Origin: Chromera velia
Taxonomy: Eukaryota; Sar; Chromeraceae
Direction: 5' to 3'
Assembly (NCBI GenBank): GCA_018398765.1
Contig: JAHBMJ010004061.1
Span: forward strand, 102,941-153,272
DNA: 50,332 nt
Translations under genes and position numbers: made by a program
Part shown: positions 34,643 to 43,498 of the stretch, one piece after another
Position numbering within the stretch: position 1 is the first letter of the stretch
Layout of the letters: each line of letters starts with the position of its first letter
Notes under the pieces: model-generated
Seen by the model: only the letters and a program-made list of their open reading frames with translations
Database searches by the model: none
Told to the model about the DNA's origin: nothing

Positions 34643-35605
34643 CGCCCACGATTTCAGACCAAGAGAGACTACTACGATTTCGGTCCTCAGTGCCAACAGG
34701 GGGCGCCACTCTTTTGGGTCTCCGTGACGGAGGCAGCGAAGTGGCACAAAGCCATGTTCCGGTACGAGCGCGGTTGGATCAGAGTTCTCTGCGTCACTTC
34801 GTTCTTCCTCGGAGTTGTCCTCTGGGCGGTCCAGCTGATGGCGGCGTTAGACCAAAGCCAGGATGGATTTGTGTATGGAACTTTGTTCAACACGAAGAGA
34901 ACTCATGAAGTTTTCATCAGAGAGTATTCCCTGGGCACGCTGCTACTGCTACTAGCAGGCGAGATGGGATGGCCAATCGTTGTTTGTGCAATGCACCGCT
35001 TGCTCATCAAGTCAGTAGTCAATTCAGAGGACTTCTTTGTGACAATAGTACGGAAAAGGCAACACACTCCTTTTTGTCAAGCACAGTGCCAAGCCCATCT
35101 GCTCAGCGCTTGATCCGAGCATCTGCTGAGAGAGAGAGAGAGAGAGTCTGTGCCTAAGCAATCTCCCTTGCACACACTTTCCCTGAAGTATGGCAAAGCT
35201 GACACAGAGACACCTCTGACAGCTTGTTCATTGGGTGCAGCCTTCTACATGCTTACTTGGTTGGCATGCTTTGACCATGACAGTCCGCTCTGAGAAGTGT
35301 TTTTGTTTCGGTGTTTGCTTTCTTTTCCCCTCAGATCCTTTCCTTCCTTCCCTTTTTTTCCTTTCTTCCTTTGCAGCACTGCCCTGAGCAAAAGAGGCAG
35401 GTGGGTGGACTGGCTGGTCAACATGAATCCCCACATTTTCAAGTTTGCGCGTCTGATGCACCAGGGGGGCACAGAGGGGGACTCGAAAGTTCAGAACCCA
35501 GACGACGTACAGGTGTTGAGAGGAAAAGATCCCCTCAACGTCATGCCTCTCGACAAGACACCATGTGCCGACTGGATCGTCCCAAGAACGTGGGCATACA
35601 CATGA
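4108..35605 (+). CDS. Giant sushi-GAIN/GPS multi-pass surface receptor (whole gene, 5' incomplete)
   Basis: A single gene of 56 traced exons; phases agree throughout and the sum, 14,378 nt, leaves an open frame of about 4,790 residues to TGA at 35603-35605. Order: discoidin-like domain, EGF, discoidin-like domain, 31 sushi modules, GAIN-like region, GPS motif, membrane helix 1, about 790 charged cytoplasmic residues, membrane helices 2-5, short basic tail. The ectodomain of about 3,560 residues should be secreted, disulfide-bonded and heavily N-glycosylated, and probably binds glycans or proteins at the surface. Polycystin-1 and adhesion GPCRs share the GAIN/GPS plan, but I see no PLAT domain, no 7TM fold and no clear channel pore, so the signalling mode is unknown. 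The first exon(s), including any signal peptide, are not found. Exon 1 starts in phase 1. Individual exons are listed in the segment entries. Confidence 0.8.
4806..4868. repeat. (CA)n/(GA)n microsatellite in intron
   Basis: An AC repeat (about 4809-4832) passes directly into an AG repeat (about 4836-4867). It lies within the intron 4723-5111. A pyrimidine-rich stretch follows to about 5000. Confidence 0.9.
5112..5852 (+). CDS. Exon: EGF module plus second discoidin-like domain
   Basis: This class 1-1 exon (741 nt) starts after TTGCAG. The first 43 or so residues are an EGF-like module with six cysteines in the order C-x5-C-x5-C-x8-C-x-C-x8-C and the G-F-x-G-N-G turn near the end. A second discoidin-like domain follows, clearly paralogous to the one at 4108-4722: shared linker I-P-P-S-D, W-T-K-D, E-W-P-x-x-G-A-F-D and K-R-V-A-S-A. 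The donor at 5853 (ACAG|GTCTGT) is chosen over AAAG|GTAAAA at about 5882 because only it gives phase 1, which the next exon needs. Confidence 0.75.
6047..6817 (+). CDS. Exons for sushi modules S1 and S2
   Basis: S1 is 6047-6286 and S2 is 6584-6817, both class 1-1. Each has the sushi (CCP) pattern: Cys1 near the start, aromatic-x-Cys2 followed by N-x-G-Y/F, Cys3 after a Phe/Thr strand, a Trp about ten residues later, and Cys4 in P-T-C near the end. They begin the array of 31 modules. In complement regulators and cell adhesion proteins, sushi modules form rod-like protein-binding stalks with Cys1-Cys3 and Cys2-Cys4 disulfides. Confidence 0.8.
7092..11944 (+). CDS. Exons for sushi modules S3-S11 (first nine-module block)
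   Basis: Nine single-module, class 1-1 exons: S3 7092-7343, S4 7818-8066, S5 8200-8445, S6 8725-8964, S7 9589-9843, S8 10024-10278, S9 10608-10865, S10 11073-11321 and S11 11702-11944. All keep four cysteines. Most carry D-P-x-P-N after Cys1 and an N-S-T/S-W sequon before the conserved Trp. S5 has the unusual Y-P-P-P-Q-E-S insertion, S4 has D-V-R-H-T-Q-S-Y-S-D, and S6 ends in N-C-P; the same oddities recur nine modules later. S8 and S10 are the B type (W-P-G-D-H-F), S9 and S11 the A type (P-C-M-E-G). Confidence 0.85.
11328..11361. repeat. (CT)n microsatellite at a splice donor
   Basis: A CT run starts directly after the S10 donor (GTCAGTCT at 11322). Confidence 0.85.
12259..12276 (+). CDS. 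Candidate 18-nt microexon between S11 and S12
   Basis: Eighteen bases lie between a strong acceptor (CTCTCTGCAG, AG at 12257-12258) and a near-perfect donor (GTAAGTCG at 12277). Length and phase (1-1) fit the flanking sushi exons, so it can be spliced in or out without changing frame. It would add Gly-Asn-Val-Thr-Cys-Ser, with one sequon and one unpaired cysteine. The sequence resembles the first residues of a module (x-V-x-C) fused to its last ones (T-C-S), so it may be a nearly fully deleted module. Inclusion in mRNA is unproven. Confidence 0.45.
12635..17440 (+). CDS. Exons for sushi modules S12-S20 (second nine-module block)
   Basis: Class 1-1 exons: S12 12635-12877, S13 13136-13375, S14 13580-13825, S15 14252-14497, S16 14949-15209, S17 15575-15835, S18 16189-16431, S19 16567-16827 and S20 17198-17440. 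Module by module these match S3-S11: S12/S3 share G-Y-V-L-T and G-Q-V-N; S13/S4 share L-S-D-V-R-H-T-Q-S-Y; S14/S5 share Y-P-P-P-Q-E-S-V-W-F; S15/S6 share P-P-N-C-P; S16/S7 share Q-L-T-G; S17/S8 and S19/S10 are B type; S18/S9 and S20/S11 are A type. S15 uses the donor GTTAGT; the rest have GTCAGT, GTGAGT or similar. Confidence 0.85.
12902..12943. repeat. (GA)n microsatellite in intron
   Basis: About twenty GA units start 25 nt into the intron after S12. Confidence 0.9.
17570..19648 (+). CDS. Exons for sushi modules S21-S24 (A/B amplified part)
   Basis: S21 17570-17830 (B type), S22 18013-18255 (A), S23 18435-18683 (B), and S24 (A), which is split into 19084-19225 and 19518-19648. S21 differs from S19 at only two positions over the full exon. 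S24 is interrupted by a phase-2 intron in the Arg codon just before the Tyr-Ser-Cys2 motif, the first split module of the array. S23 keeps the sequon but has Phe in place of the conserved Trp (N-S-T-F). Confidence 0.85.
20127..23076 (+). CDS. Exons for sushi modules S25-S29
   Basis: S25 20127-20381, S26 20789-21034, S27 split as 21304-21409 and 21566-21699, S28 21982-22221, S29 split as 22430-22580 and 22943-23076. The S27 intron lies at the same codon and phase (2) as the S24 intron. The S29 intron is further downstream, after a Cys-Glu-Gly-Met-Pro-Arg stretch; S29 is the most divergent module so far, with an extra cysteine near the break. S28 lacks the N-S-T-W sequon (T-S-Y-W). All outer boundaries remain phase 1. 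Confidence 0.8.
20393..20645. repeat. Intronic tandem repeat (~50-56 nt) and (ACAG)n tract
   Basis: Copies of a unit starting CATGGAGACGG lie at about 20395, 20451 and 20501, followed by AGGC/ACAG-type short repeats to about 20645. All lie within the intron between S25 and S26. Confidence 0.8.
23338..23799 (+). CDS. Exon for sushi modules S30 and S31
   Basis: This is the only sushi exon holding two modules (462 nt, class 1-1). S30 has Cys-Ser-Ala-Gly-Tyr after Cys2 and ends in P-T-C; S31 follows directly with C-S-G-S-V-A-G and ends P-T-C-I. Neither has the D-P-x-P-N motif or the sequon before Trp (V-S-A-W, V-S-E-W), so they are the most divergent copies and probably the oldest, next to the GAIN region. 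An intron may have been lost between them, or this is the ancestral arrangement. Confidence 0.8.
24022..26701 (+). CDS. Six exons of a GAIN-like helical region
   Basis: Exons 24022-24203, 24544-24690, 25045-25212, 25708-25843, 26202-26375 and 26584-26701, joined in phases 0,0,0,1,1 and ending in phase 2. They encode about 308 residues, poor in cysteine and rich in Ser/Thr/Ala/Leu helices (S-S-L-S-D-L, L-E-T-L-S-S-L-T, T-T-L-A-E-E-T), then more beta-prone sequence. This composition, placed directly before a GPS motif, fits GAIN subdomains A and B (usually about 320 residues). Exon boundaries stop being class 1-1 here, so this part did not arise by module shuffling. The 24022 exon follows TTGCAG and continues the phase-1 boundary of S31. 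Confidence 0.65.
25201..25358 (+). repeat. 46-nt tandem repeat spanning an exon-intron junction
   Basis: Four starts of the unit GATACGTTGGCGGTCAGTCT lie at 25201, 25247, 25293 and 25339, exactly 46 nt apart and separated by CT-rich sequence ending in CAG. The first copy holds the true end of the exon (25212) and its GTCAGT donor. Each later copy therefore brings its own pyrimidine tract, CAG acceptor and GTCAGT donor around 11 nt of exon sequence. Three units add 138 nt, a multiple of three, and the frame stays open through to the fourth donor. Confidence 0.9.
25451..25516. repeat. (CTGT)/(CT)/(CTAT) microsatellite in intron
   Basis: CTGT units pass into a CT run and then CTAT units, within the intron 25213-25707. 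Confidence 0.9.
26449..26477. repeat. (GT)n microsatellite in intron
   Basis: About thirteen GT units lie in the intron 26376-26583. Confidence 0.85.
26714..26790. repeat. (CAGA)n/(TAGA)n microsatellite in intron
   Basis: Imperfect CAGA and TAGA units begin a few bases after the donor at 26702. Confidence 0.85.
27203..27776 (+). CDS. Exon ending in GPS motif (GAIN subdomain B)
   Basis: The exon (574 nt) enters in phase 2 and leaves in phase 0 (CGG|GTCTGT). It contains an acidic loop (E-E-E-K-E-E, E-E-A-D-E-A-E-D), then beta-rich sequence, then a GPS motif in its last 45 residues: W-V-L-E-C, G-G-C, C-S-C with the usual four-cysteine spacing, followed by a hydrophobic strand S-V-F-V. In active GPS sites the chain is cut between Leu and Ser/Thr in H-L-S/T. 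Here the corresponding residues read L-R-S, so the general-base His is absent and self-cleavage is doubtful. A membrane helix follows about 45 residues later, as expected for this family. Confidence 0.75.
28002..28153 (+). CDS. Exon with first transmembrane helix
   Basis: The exon enters in phase 0 after GGTGCAG and leaves in phase 2 (CA|GTCAGT). After a proline-rich linker and a short K/E-rich stretch it encodes about 20 hydrophobic residues (F-A-A-V-I-N-T-S-I-I-L-V-F-L-T-L-F), a clear membrane helix. By analogy with polycystin-1 and adhesion GPCRs this is TM1, following the GPS strand and taking the chain into the cytoplasm. Confidence 0.75.
28392..29808 (+). CDS. Exons of the basic juxtamembrane cytoplasmic region
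   Basis: Exons 28392-28445 (54 nt), 28810-29138 and 29668-29808, with phases 2-2, 2-1 and 1-1. The middle exon holds a cysteine cluster (C-F-R-T-C-R-R-C-C), possibly a palmitoylation or metal site, followed by an R/A-rich helix (A-R-R-R-A-E-E-A-A) and W-x-x-A-R-K-L-W-S-D. The last begins with a lysine run and ends in an acidic stretch rich in D (D-P-D-A-D-G-D-D-D). At this place polycystin-1 has a PLAT domain; nothing here resembles one. Partners unknown. Confidence 0.65.
30236..32313 (+). CDS. Exons of the long charged cytoplasmic region
   Basis: Exons 30236-30398, 30646-31368 and 31558-32313, joined in phase 2. The first is S/T-rich. The second has an alanine run of about ten (mixed GCC/GCT/GCA/GCG codons, about 30941-30972), a lysine run of nine and several acidic blocks. 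The third is E/R-rich and likely coiled-coil (about 31620-31700), then basic with L-D-K/R-type helices and ends in R-K-K-G-E-R. The segment is about 545 residues, likely disordered or coiled-coil, and full of S-D-E casein-kinase-like sites. It could act as a cytoskeletal or scaffold tether, which is inference only. Confidence 0.7.
32702..33515 (+). CDS. Four short exons leading to the membrane module
   Basis: Exons 32702-32740 (39 nt, phase 2-2), 33125-33158 (34 nt, 2-0), 33224-33266 (43 nt, 0-1) and 33415-33515 (101 nt, 1-0). Phases were solved jointly: only the donors AT|GTGAGT, CGG|GTCAGT, G|GTGACT and CGT|GTACCT keep an open frame into the next exon. They encode R-F-V-F-W-D-G-A-K-K-I, a helix N-I-L-E-R-T-H-F-M-L-R, N-W-Y-D-F-R-C, and F-D-D-R-V-I-W-K-E-L. 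The last donor is weak, and the following 57 nt is open in frame, so the intron 33516-33572 may instead be exon. Confidence 0.55.
32741..33051. repeat. (GTCA)n at a donor, then (CTGC)/(CTGT)n, in intron
   Basis: About fourteen GTCA units (to about 32803) follow directly on the GTGAGT donor; CTGC/CTTG and then CTGT units occupy about 32947-33051. Confidence 0.9.
33573..34241 (+). CDS. Exon with transmembrane helices 2 and 3
   Basis: The 669-nt exon is phase 0-0. TM2 (M-D-I-L-L-Y-M-M-R-V-L-V-T-L-W-A-L-F) lies at about 33625-33700; TM3 (L-I-A-F-S-F-G-H-I-A-V-S-V-W-L-T-Y-F) at about 33825-33890. The loop between them has an N-Q-T sequon, which fits an outside location. After TM3 comes a long R/E/S-rich stretch (R-G-R-G-S-I-E, S-R-G-R-R-A-S-M) with possible kinase sites, fitting the cytoplasmic side. 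This agrees with a five-helix topology. Confidence 0.7.
34545..34640. repeat. (GT)n microsatellite in intron
   Basis: Interrupted GT units end about 17 nt before the acceptor at 34656-34657, replacing most of the pyrimidine tract. Confidence 0.9.
34658..35605 (+). CDS. Last two exons: helices 4 and 5 and C-terminus
   Basis: Exon 34658-35010 (phase 0-2) encodes C-Q-Q-G-A-P-L-F-W-V-S-V-T-E-A, then TM4 (V-L-C-V-T-S-F-F-L-G-V-V-L-W-A-V) at about 34780-34850 and TM5 (L-G-T-L-L-L-L-L-A-G-E-M-G-W-P-I-V-V) at about 34930-35000; TM5 contains an acidic Glu. Exon 35377-35605 encodes a basic, amphipathic tail (R-W-V-D-W-L-V-N-M-N-P) and stops at TGA 35603-35605. A CAG|GTGTTG site at about 35512 could splice onward in phase 0 to 39749, but that would enclose the dynein gene on the other strand; termination at 35605 is the simpler reading. 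Confidence 0.65.
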
Positions 35606-37229
35606 ACAAGGGATGGGATGGAAAGGGAAGGTGAAGGTGAAGGGGGAAGATGGGATGGAAAGGGAAGGTGAAGGGAGCAAAGAGAGACAGCAGCCAGTTT
35701 TATCATGACGAAGAGACGGAAGAGCAAAAATTGACATGGGGAACAGTCATGGTACGGAATGTTCGAATGGAAGCCAGAGCGAGAGGAACGAGGAGAGAAG
35801 GGGAGATAAACAAAAACACTCAGCCCCATCGTGGGTGGAGGTCGCCCCTTCAATCAGTATCTTCACAGACACACACACTTTGAATCGCGTCCCCACCAAT
35901 GAAGATGTACATCCGCTCTTTTTTGTAAATTCTTTGGAGGTGAAAAAATACCATCAAACTGCGCTGCTGGCAACAGGTCTCACTGGCATTTGTCTACTCA
36001 TTTGTTCATCCACCATCGCTCCAGTGGCTGCATTACGGAATTGAGACAATTGTAGTACTCTGTCGCAAGGAATCGTGAGCCAGCGTAAAAGTGTGCTGGC
36101 CGCACAGATCAGTTAAGGCAAAAGAGGGAAGATGGGCGGGGAGGGATCCGAGTGGAAAGAAAGAGGGAGGAGCGCACGGGGATTTGGAGGGAAAGTAGGG
36201 CCCATTTTGATGTTCTCCCTTACATGACAATTAATTCACTTAGATCTCTTCCACGAAATTCATAGATACAGCGAATGCACTCCCATACAGGCACTCTCGT
36301 TAAATTTACTAATTAAATTCTTCCTGGCTTTCCTTGATTTACTTTACACACAGACTGTGTGATCTTGCATGTCTTTCGTCCTTCACCGATTTTCATACTG
36401 CCACACCAGCTGGCAAACTTTAGAGATTGTCTAAGGTTCTTCTTGTGTTCAACATCAAAAGTTTGAAAGTTATGAAGCCTGCTAGCACTACGTAAACATT
36501 GCAAACACACGAATCTAAAAAAACTTTTCACTTTTATTTAGTTAGAAAGCTGTGCACTGTATAATAGTGTATATATGAATAATCTAGTGAATAATATGTA
36601 TAAGTATATTTTACGCAACTTTAATTATCATATATTTAAACCCGGAACATAAACCCTAATCATAATCTTAAAAAAAAAAAAGGGATCATATACAAAACAT
36701 CATCCACATTTTTTTTTTTTCAAACAAGAATTTTTGTCGCTATAAAGTTGAGTGAGCAGCCACTCATCTAGCTTTTTTATTCTATAGTACGTTAAAGTGT
36801 TTTTGTCCCATCCAATATTTTTTTTTAAATTATTTTGGCTTAATTGAAGGAGGCTCCAGTGCTGTAGTTCCCATGTTTTCTTGATTTTTGTATACAAAAA
36901 TATATTGAATCTTTATTTTGTGTAACGAACCCCAGATACGGGCTACTACTAGGGCTACTATATAGAGCTTAGGTAGGCATAGCTAGAGGCATAGCGTCCA
37001 TTCACTTGCGGTACGTTCATATGTACATACTTTTTAAAACCTCCTCTTCAAGTTCACCTCCTTTTGTAGCCTTTGCATCCTCAGGCGGATCCCCCAGCTT
37101 CCTTGTATTGACGTGAAGACACAATCTTTGGACGCACAGCTCGCACGGAAGGTGTGTCAGCCAAGTGCCAGAACCCTTCCAGCTCTCTGCCTCTTCACGC
37201 TGAAATGGTCTCAGGTGGGCACTTGGACC
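35606..37229. other. Spacer between convergent genes, partly AT-rich
   Basis: I see no gene. It holds the 3' ends of the giant gene (plus) and the dynein light chain gene (minus). From about 36540 to 36930 the sequence is much richer in A/T than the rest of the window, with A and T runs; a single CCCTAA occurs at about 36652. A short tandem duplication of a purine-rich unit (GATGGGATGGAAAGGGAAGG) lies at about 35612-35672. Confidence 0.55.
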
Positions 37230-38861
<1,632 letters not shown>

Positions 38862-39712
38862 TTTCTTCTAGAGAATGAAGAAGGCACGTGTCCTTGGGAG
38901 CAGAAGCTGGTTGCTGAAGTGGACCGCTCTTGTTGCAATCGACTTACGAGCCTTTACAGTGCGTCACTCGACGTGTGTTGATCACGCGGTGTCTGAAACA
39001 GATTTAGAAGACCGATCGCTTAGTATTCTTCAAAGCTGTGGCACGGAGAAGAATGGAAGGAGAGAATCGATCTTTGAATGCAGGAGAGAATGCTGCAAGA
39101 ACTTCCGGAATGGTCTGGCGTGACAGTTCTGCGATTGATACAACACAAACTTTGAGTCGGCTCGATCTGCGTACGATCTTTCGATCATTCAGACTATTTC
39201 AGACTGATCGCGACAGATTAATGATCGATGAGGATATGGTCGGACCCCCGGCCGCGGGCCGTGCGGACGATCGTGACGCGTCCCTCATGCATGCATGCAT
39301 GCATGCAGCGCGCGGGAATGCGCCGGCCTGCAGTCTGAGACGACCGAGAAACGTCACCTGACTCAATCCAGATCGAACTGCCGGCCGGCTTTTCCCTTCC
39401 TGCGCGTCGATCAGAGTGGAACGGCATGGAACGGCACATTCTGTGCTTAAGTTGCTCCAATTTCAATCCCTCCTGCACTCGATGGTCTGTCCGTTCGCCT
39501 CTTGATTTGAATGGTGTCCAGTGATTTTGCCGGCAACGTTTCGCGATTTGATTCTGTCTGGAGAATTTGTGGCGGGTCGAGCCAGCGGAAGGCCTGAGAT
39601 TTGTTTCCTGTCCTCTCTTCCTCCTCCAGTATGACACGCCTAGTGGTCAGCTGCAAAGAGAATCGGGCAACTTTCTAGGCTCTCCATCAGTTTCTCTTGT
39701 GCGTTTGCGTTC
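38862..39712. promoter_or_regulatory. Spacer between divergent genes; candidate bidirectional promoter
   Basis: About 850 nt separate the LC8 start (minus) from the next gene (plus). At about 39160-39240 it has several CGATC/GATCG motifs, and at about 39288-39308 a TGCATGCATGCATGCA run followed by GCGCGC. The same motif types occur in the spacer at 2300-2760, which is also divergent. No gene is evident; short frames here have no support. Confidence 0.35.
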
Positions 39713-41508
39713 ATGACCGTTGCCCGCCCACCGTGTGTGTTCTTGCAGGTCCCTTCGGACATTACTATCCTGGAGGAAAAAAACAAACTCGGCAAAAGGA
39801 GGCTCGGGTTTCTGGAGGGGACAGGGCTTTTCTTTATGCCTCCGATCTTTCACATACGGTATTCGAAAAACGATGCGTCTGACATGAGGAAGGTCTTGTC
39901 AAACAAGTACCCAGACTCCGGAGACGCGGTGGTGGAAATCGTCAAGACCAGGCAGAACAGCATATCCAAGCAGGTGAGTGAGTGACCAGCAAAAGCTCCT
40001 GCAAGCACAGAGAAAAATGGCGGATTCTGAAACAGACAGGGACGATTGCTCTTCTGCCCCCAAAGCAGAGAGGCCAACAAACCGGAAACCTTAGAGGGGG
40101 GAACGGGGGGGCACCGAAGAAGAAGGCATCTTTCATGTTTTTCCTTCGAGTTTTCTTGTCTGGTGCCCGACTTCTCTCTGCATTGTGATCTCTTCTTGAT
40201 TCTCTTGAGACGACAGCTTTCCACCAAGCCTGAGAAGCACGTCCATCCCATCACCCCACACCTCAAGCATCGACCGCCAAAAAGCTCAGACCGCACTTCT
40301 GTCGTCCTGGCCGCCGGTCCCCTTTGGGTTCCTGCATCTCACCGTGTCTGCCTCTCATTCAAAAGTCCGAAACGCCTTATTGCATCTCACCGTCCAACCG
40401 TCTTCAGCACTGTCACGCGCTTGATCATTTTGCTCTGCCGGGCTATGTGCCTGCCTGATCTGCTCTTCGTGATCTTTGACGGCTCGTTGCGGTTTCAGGG
40501 CTGTCCCTCTGTGCGTAATGTTTCATTTCACGGTATCTCTCTGCATTTTCTCTCGGCCTTCATGCTTGCTCTGGTCCCGCCTGCCTTCCTTTCTCCCCTT
40601 CCTGCCTGCCGGTCTGCCTGCCTTCACCCTGGCTGCCTGACCGTCTGTCTACCTGTTTCCCTGCCTGTCCCTTTTGATGCAAACAGGCAAAGGCACAGAA
40701 CGGCTGGTGGCTGGGGACGCTGACAGGGGTGCTCTTCACCCACTTCTCCTTCCGGCACTATGACTGGAAGACGAAAGCCATCCTGCTGCCCTTCACGGCC
40801 TACATGGGAGCAATTGCAGGGCGGTGCGCAGGCAACGGGCTTGCAGGACGGTCAGCCGCGTGCATGGAGTATTTTTTTCGCTCTTACGCTGGAATTCGAA
40901 TGCGCTTCTTCGGCCTGTCAGGCGTGGGAGGAAGGAAGACCAATGGGCTTTTTGATCCGAGGGATTCTTCCATCCGACTGCACCTCCGACTCGACTCTTT
41001 GTGCCTTCTTTTTTCGGCTCTGTCTTTTCTCCTTGATGCGGTGTGAATTGAATATTTCGCCCCTTCTGCTGAGAGAGAATGGGTCTACTGTCCCTCCTAC
41101 TCTTTCGAATCTCTCTCTCTCTCCCACTCCATTCAGCCCGAGGTTTCTTTTTGTTTCTCTTTCGGGGTTTTCTCTTTCACGGTCTCGCTCTGATGGGTGA
41201 CGGACTCTTCTGCTGTCTTACCCACACGCCTGTATGTATAATACAACCGTGGCATTCTGACTGAGCGCCTCGGCGGCGTCCCACTGGCGAGAGCCCAAGA
41301 GAGTGATGACCATAATGGTTGCCGGTTTCTTTTTTCTGTAGAACTCTTCTCAATAAAAAAAATGATACAACCGTGCGTGCGTACGTGCAGGTGGTGGGAA
41401 CCCGAGAGAGATCGGTTCCTCGGAGCCCTGCCTCCCAAGGCATACTTCGTCCCTCCCCCTCCTCCCCCGGCACCCAAAAAAGAGACCCCCAAGAAAGAAA
41501 AGAAGTGA
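39713..41508 (+). CDS. Small two-helix membrane protein of unknown function (three exons)
   Basis: Exons 39713-39973 (phase 0 out, CAG|GTGAGT), 40687-40850 (0-2) and 41391-41508 (stop TGA 41506-41508) give 180 residues. The start is the in-frame ATG at 39713; a TTCTTGCAG acceptor at 39748 could instead join an earlier exon. Residues about 20-85 are charged (K-N-K-L-G-K-R-R, R-Y-S-K-N-D-A) around a hydrophobic L-F-F-M-P-P-I-F. Exon 2 has two likely helices, W-W-L-G-T-L-T-G-V-L-F and A-I-L-L-P-F-T-A-Y-M-G-A-I-A-G with glycines typical of packed helices. The tail is a proline run followed by lysines. Size and shape recall accessory subunits of mitochondrial inner-membrane complexes, but I recognise no family. 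Confidence 0.6.
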
Positions 41509-43221
41509 ATTAAGGGATCGACTGATCACCCGACCGGCCCGCATGGACCCTCCCTCCCTCCCTTCCTTCCTCCTTCTGGCTGAGAGAACGAGAGAGAGGC
41601 GCTGTGGGGAGAGGGGCACGTTCATTCCTTCGTCAGGGTGGGAGGGAACTCAAGTTGGATTCTGTCTCTCTCTTGTCTGTATCTCTCGGCTATCTGTAAA
41701 CTGTAGGGGGTATGGAGAGAGGCTGGGGAGAGTGAGAACGGGCCGAAGATCATGTCCATTCACACTCACGTCAGTGCGTGTGTCTGCTGCATATCGATGC
41801 AAGTATGAGCTCCGATTCTTGATGACTGGGTTGGGGAAGGGGACCATGTGCACTGATGCATGAGTCAGTCAAAGTTGCCCGGCCTTCCTTCCTCGCCACA
41901 TTCTTCCATCAGACAAAGAAATCTTCTCCTTGGCTGGGCAGTATACTGGCAAGAGGATTAAAATTCGTCACGGCATTGAGGCCATTAAGAGGGCGTAGGG
42001 AGGGAAACACTTGGGGAAACAAGATTTCTTGGAAGAATGTTGAACTAGATGTTGAAAGAACTTGAAGGTGGCCAGGACTGCGGCCGCCCGTCCAGGACTG
42101 AAAGGTGAATAAACATTAAGTACACCAATCTTGTAGGGTTACACAATCATTTTTTTCAAAATGTTTTGTTACACATTGTTTTGTTACACATTTTAACAGA
42201 ATTTTGATGAATGAATTAGTATACACTTTAGTGTGGCATAATAGTGTGCATTAATTCAAACTATCACTTTTAGGAATGCATTATTACACACTTTGCTGTG
42301 TATTAATTGTAGGTTTCATCTGCATGAAAAGATGCTTTATGGGACTAAGGTGATGATGATGATGTGACTAAACCCGCCAGCTATCGTATCCCAATGGCAA
42401 AGGGCAGCCTGTGACCATTCATGTTATATTGCAAGCTAGGAGCACGCTAGCGAATGCTCGCCTAAAGCGGCCGAACCTTAGGACTACTAGCTAGTAAAGC
42501 GCTGCTCCCCAGGATCGATCAGTCTGGTCCTAGGCATGCAGCAATGAGGGCACTGGCCTTTCTGGCGTCCCTCTGAAGAAGAAGCGAGAAGTACCGCCTT
42601 ACACGCTCCTCGGCCTGCCCCAACCCTCTACCCCCTCGGGCCTCCTATTTCTCTCCGTGCTCACATACTTCTTCTATCGTTGATCTATAAGTTGATCTAC
42701 AACCGTTTTCATGGTAAATTTCACCTTAATTTAATGAAGAGGTTAGAAGAGGTCGGCCAGATACTCCCCTGCTCTCGTATCGAAGACCAGGTTACGTTGA
42801 GACCGACTGCAAGTTGCAGTGCGGCCAGCGCCTGGGGGGGGAGGGCATGGGGCAACACACACGACGATTCACCCTGGAGTCTCTTTCTTTTCAGCTTGTT
42901 TCACTTTTTCACTCTCTGTTTGTCTGTCTGTTTGTCTTTCTGTTTGTCTCTGTGTCTTTTGCTTTTTGTGTCACTTTGGTTTTTCCGTTTCTTTCTTCTT
43001 TTCCTAGTTCTGCGTGTCCTCTATTTATTTTTCCGTTTCTTTTCTTCTTCTGGTAGCTGTTTTCTCGTAGGTCGATCCTTTCTATGAGCGGCATGAGGTG
43101 GATGTGGGATCTGTGAGCGCGGCTGATACTGTCATACAGACGTGAGTGCACCTATGACAAAACGGGACCATCCCAACTCTAACACTGATTCCGACTCCAA
43201 AAATTTTATTTTTTAAAATAA
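41509..43221. other. Intergenic region with AT-rich repeat block
   Basis: I see no gene. About 42110-42340 is A/T-rich with repeated GTTACACATT and ACACTTT/AGTGTG motifs that could pair as hairpins. About 42350-42640 is moderately GC-rich non-coding sequence with short palindromes such as CGATCGATC, perhaps a fragment of a dispersed repeat. GTTT/GTCT microsatellite lies at about 42915-42955. A/T-rich sequence just before 43227 is where the copia element inserted. Confidence 0.5.
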
Positions 43222-43226
43222 AAATA
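43222..43226. repeat. Target-site duplication, left copy
   Basis: AAATA immediately precedes the 5' LTR and is repeated directly after the 3' LTR at 49715-49719. Five bases is the usual size for Ty1/copia integration. Confidence 0.8.
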
Positions 43227-43454
43227 TGTTGGAGATTGCGTCCGGGGTCGATTGACGCCGGCCTTTCATGGCCGCGGTCCCAGGGACTTCAGCTTGGGCT
43301 CAGCGTGCTACAAGCTATGCAAATCTGTAATACTACAAACTGTGCATGCACCGTATAGGAGAAACTGATCGATCCACATTGACTTATTCAAGGAGAGGCG
43401 CATTCGTTCATCCTCTCCTCCCCGAACTCTGTTCTGACACGTGAATTTCTTATA
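43227..43454 (+). repeat. 5' LTR of the copia element
   Basis: It begins TGTTGGAGATTG and ends CTTATA, aligned end to end with the 3' copy. The 3' terminus is not the usual CA. Confidence 0.9.
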
Positions 43455-43498
43455 GATCAGTGTGTCAGTCTCTGATTTGTTGCCACTTTGTTGTCAAG

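Noticed and set aside
27203-35605. Polycystin-1 or adhesion GPCR identity
   Set aside because: Only the GAIN/GPS part fits. I looked for a PLAT domain after TM1, for seven consecutive helices and for a polycystin channel pore and found none.
35297-35853. Other frames on both strands around the last receptor exon
   Set aside because: Shadows of exon 35377-35605 and of purine-rich 3' sequence.
36640-36660. Telomere-like CCCTAA
   Set aside because: Only one unit; no array.
42350-42640. tRNA-derived SINE
   Set aside because: Some GATCGATC-like stretches resemble a B box, but no correctly spaced A box or terminal repeat was found.
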